The notes beneath the pieces are model-generated. The model made no database searches. It was not told the DNA's origin and worked only from the letters and a program-made list of their open reading frames with translations. Positions 63,252 to 64,000 of a stretch of DNA of 64,000 nt are shown here, piece after piece; position 1 is the stretch's first letter, and every line of letters starts with the position of its first letter. Origin of the DNA: Bin5 sp965200615. Its GTDB lineage: Bacteria; Chloroflexota; Anaerolineae; Caldilineales; Caldilineaceae. The stretch is taken from the NCBI GenBank assembly GCA_965200615.1, contig OZ241377.1, forward strand, positions 3,286,001-3,350,000, given 5' to 3'. The translations under genes were made by a program, and so were the position numbers.

Positions 63252-64000
63252 CTAACTTCCCACCGCCACCGGCTTTCCCCCCTGACCGGCGGACTCCTTA
63301 ATCGCGTCCCACAACCGCGCCATGCGCAGACCGATTTCCGGTGGGCAGGGGTTCTCCATCTCACCGGCCCGCACGCGCAGAAACTGCTGCCATGTGCCCA
63401 GCGATTCGGGCAATTCGACCTCCATCAACGCCTCGTCCTCGTTCTCCTGGATCAGGAGACGCTCTCCCCAGACACCGGTCTGCAGCATCCCATTCTCGCA
63501 CAGAACGCGAACATCCGAACCGATCCCGCAGTTAGTATTTCCTGCTGCATTCATCGACACCAGCGCGCCCGATTTCAACCGGGCGATTACCGCCCCCAGA
63601 ATGTCCACCGGCGTGCCGTGGTTGTCCATCCACGCCGCGACCTTGACAAAGTCCTCTCCCGCCAAATCCGAGATAGTATTGAGCATATGCGCGCCAGTGT
63701 CAAACAAGAAGCCGCCTCCTGCGACCTCGGGATCCTGACGCCACAGGCCCGTCGTGAAGGACATCCAGTTCTGCCATACCACCGCGCTGATGTTCAGAAT
63801 CCGGCCCAACTTGCCAGAGCGCAGAATCTGTACACCGGTGCGCACCTGTGGCGACATACTGCCATTGAATGATACCGACAGCAGCCGCCTGCTTCGGTCT
63901 CGAACGCCAATAAGCGCCAGCGCCTCCTCTGCGTTCATGACCATCGGCTTTTCCAACAATACGTCCAGCCCGGCTTCCAAACACGCTTTCGCCTGCGAAA
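63252..64000 (-). CDS. Gfo/Idh/MocA-family oxidoreductase, 5' end outside window
   Basis: About 248 residues of the C-terminal part are visible. The frame is open to the right edge (SQAKACLEAGLDVLLEKPMV), so the Rossmann nucleotide-binding domain is cut off by the window. The EKP motif is LDVLLEKPMVMN, and the central catalytic-type block is VAGGGFLFDTGAHMLNTISDL with the conserved D-x-x-x-H. The TTG at 63978-63980 should not be taken as the start. Likely an NAD-dependent sugar or cyclitol dehydrogenase, paired with the ThuA protein. Confidence 0.9.
   Translation of the reverse strand, partial: SQAKACLEAGLDVLLEKPMVMNAEEALALIGVRDRSRRLLSVSFNGSMSPQVRTGVQILRSGKLGRILNISAVVWQNWMSFTTGLWRQDPEVAGGGFLFDTGAHMLNTISDLAGEDFVKVAAWMDNHGTPVDILGAVIARLKSGALVSMNAAGNTNCGIGSDVRVLCENGMLQTGVWGERLLIQENEDEALMEVELPESLGTWQQFLRVRAGEMENPCPPEIGLRMARLWDAIKESAGQGGKPVAVGS

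Overview
The window looks like a chromosomal segment from a GC-rich bacterium of the phylum Chloroflexota, probably an uncultured Anaerolineae/Caldilineae-type lineage. The pointers are a large glycosidase ending in the Pro/Thr-linker plus 'VYLP-V-L' tail common in that phylum, a DUF6504 protein, a coiled-coil/PD-(D/E)XK-like protein beginning MTTTTINTIEDLVR, many Gfo/Idh/MocA oxidoreductases, and a groES-groEL operon under a perfect CIRCE element. The placement is an inference from family resemblance; no rRNA gene is present to confirm it.

Layout. 1-4.2 kb: a 5'-truncated FmdE-like gene, a broken HigA-type antitoxin, a single-chain restriction-modification enzyme, and a small-ORF/small-membrane-protein region with unusual palindromes. 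4.5-6.8 kb: groES-groEL. 6.8-14.3 kb: a minus-strand run (STAND ATPase with TPRs, NAD-binding protein, SLC13-type permease, TPR protein, membrane protein, cysteine desulfurase). 14.5-27.4 kb: housekeeping and metabolic genes (enolase, tRNA-Leu, acyl-CoA ligase, prolyl-tRNA synthetase, double-GNAT acetyltransferase, purine nucleoside phosphorylase, FAD oxidoreductase, HpcH/HpaI aldolase, MFS transporter, DUF6504). 27.4-30.5 kb: a membrane-anchored GH39-like glycosidase.

31-51.3 kb holds a roughly 20-kb minus-strand myo-inositol catabolism and uptake cluster. In transcription order it reads DinB-like protein, iolB, iolC, AAA ATPase, TOPRIM protein, iolE-like, permease, duplicated sugar-binding lipoprotein, permease, ATPase, SDR, Gfo/Idh, iolD, Uma2, iolA, Gfo/Idh, Gfo/Idh, iolG. 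Together these genes could import a cyclitol, oxidise and dehydrate it (IolG/IolE), open the ring (IolD), isomerise and phosphorylate the product (IolB/IolC) and oxidise malonate semialdehyde to acetyl-CoA (IolA). The aldolase step (IolJ) is not in the window. Two elements do not fit plain sugar metabolism: a lower-GC AAA-ATPase/TOPRIM gene pair resembling phage-defence modules sits between iolC and iolE, and the binding protein carries two nearly identical ligand-binding domains.

51.5-64 kb: P-loop kinase-like protein, SpoIIE-type phosphatase, galactonate-dehydratase-like enzyme, coiled-coil protein with 42-bp coding repeats, quinone oxidoreductase, LMW phosphatase, methyltransferase, a eukaryote-like fused double phosphofructokinase, MBL-fold hydrolase, TPR protein, tRNA-Arg, ThuA-domain protein and a 5'-truncated Gfo/Idh/MocA gene. 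Promoters and terminators are read by eye from consensus matches and are untested.
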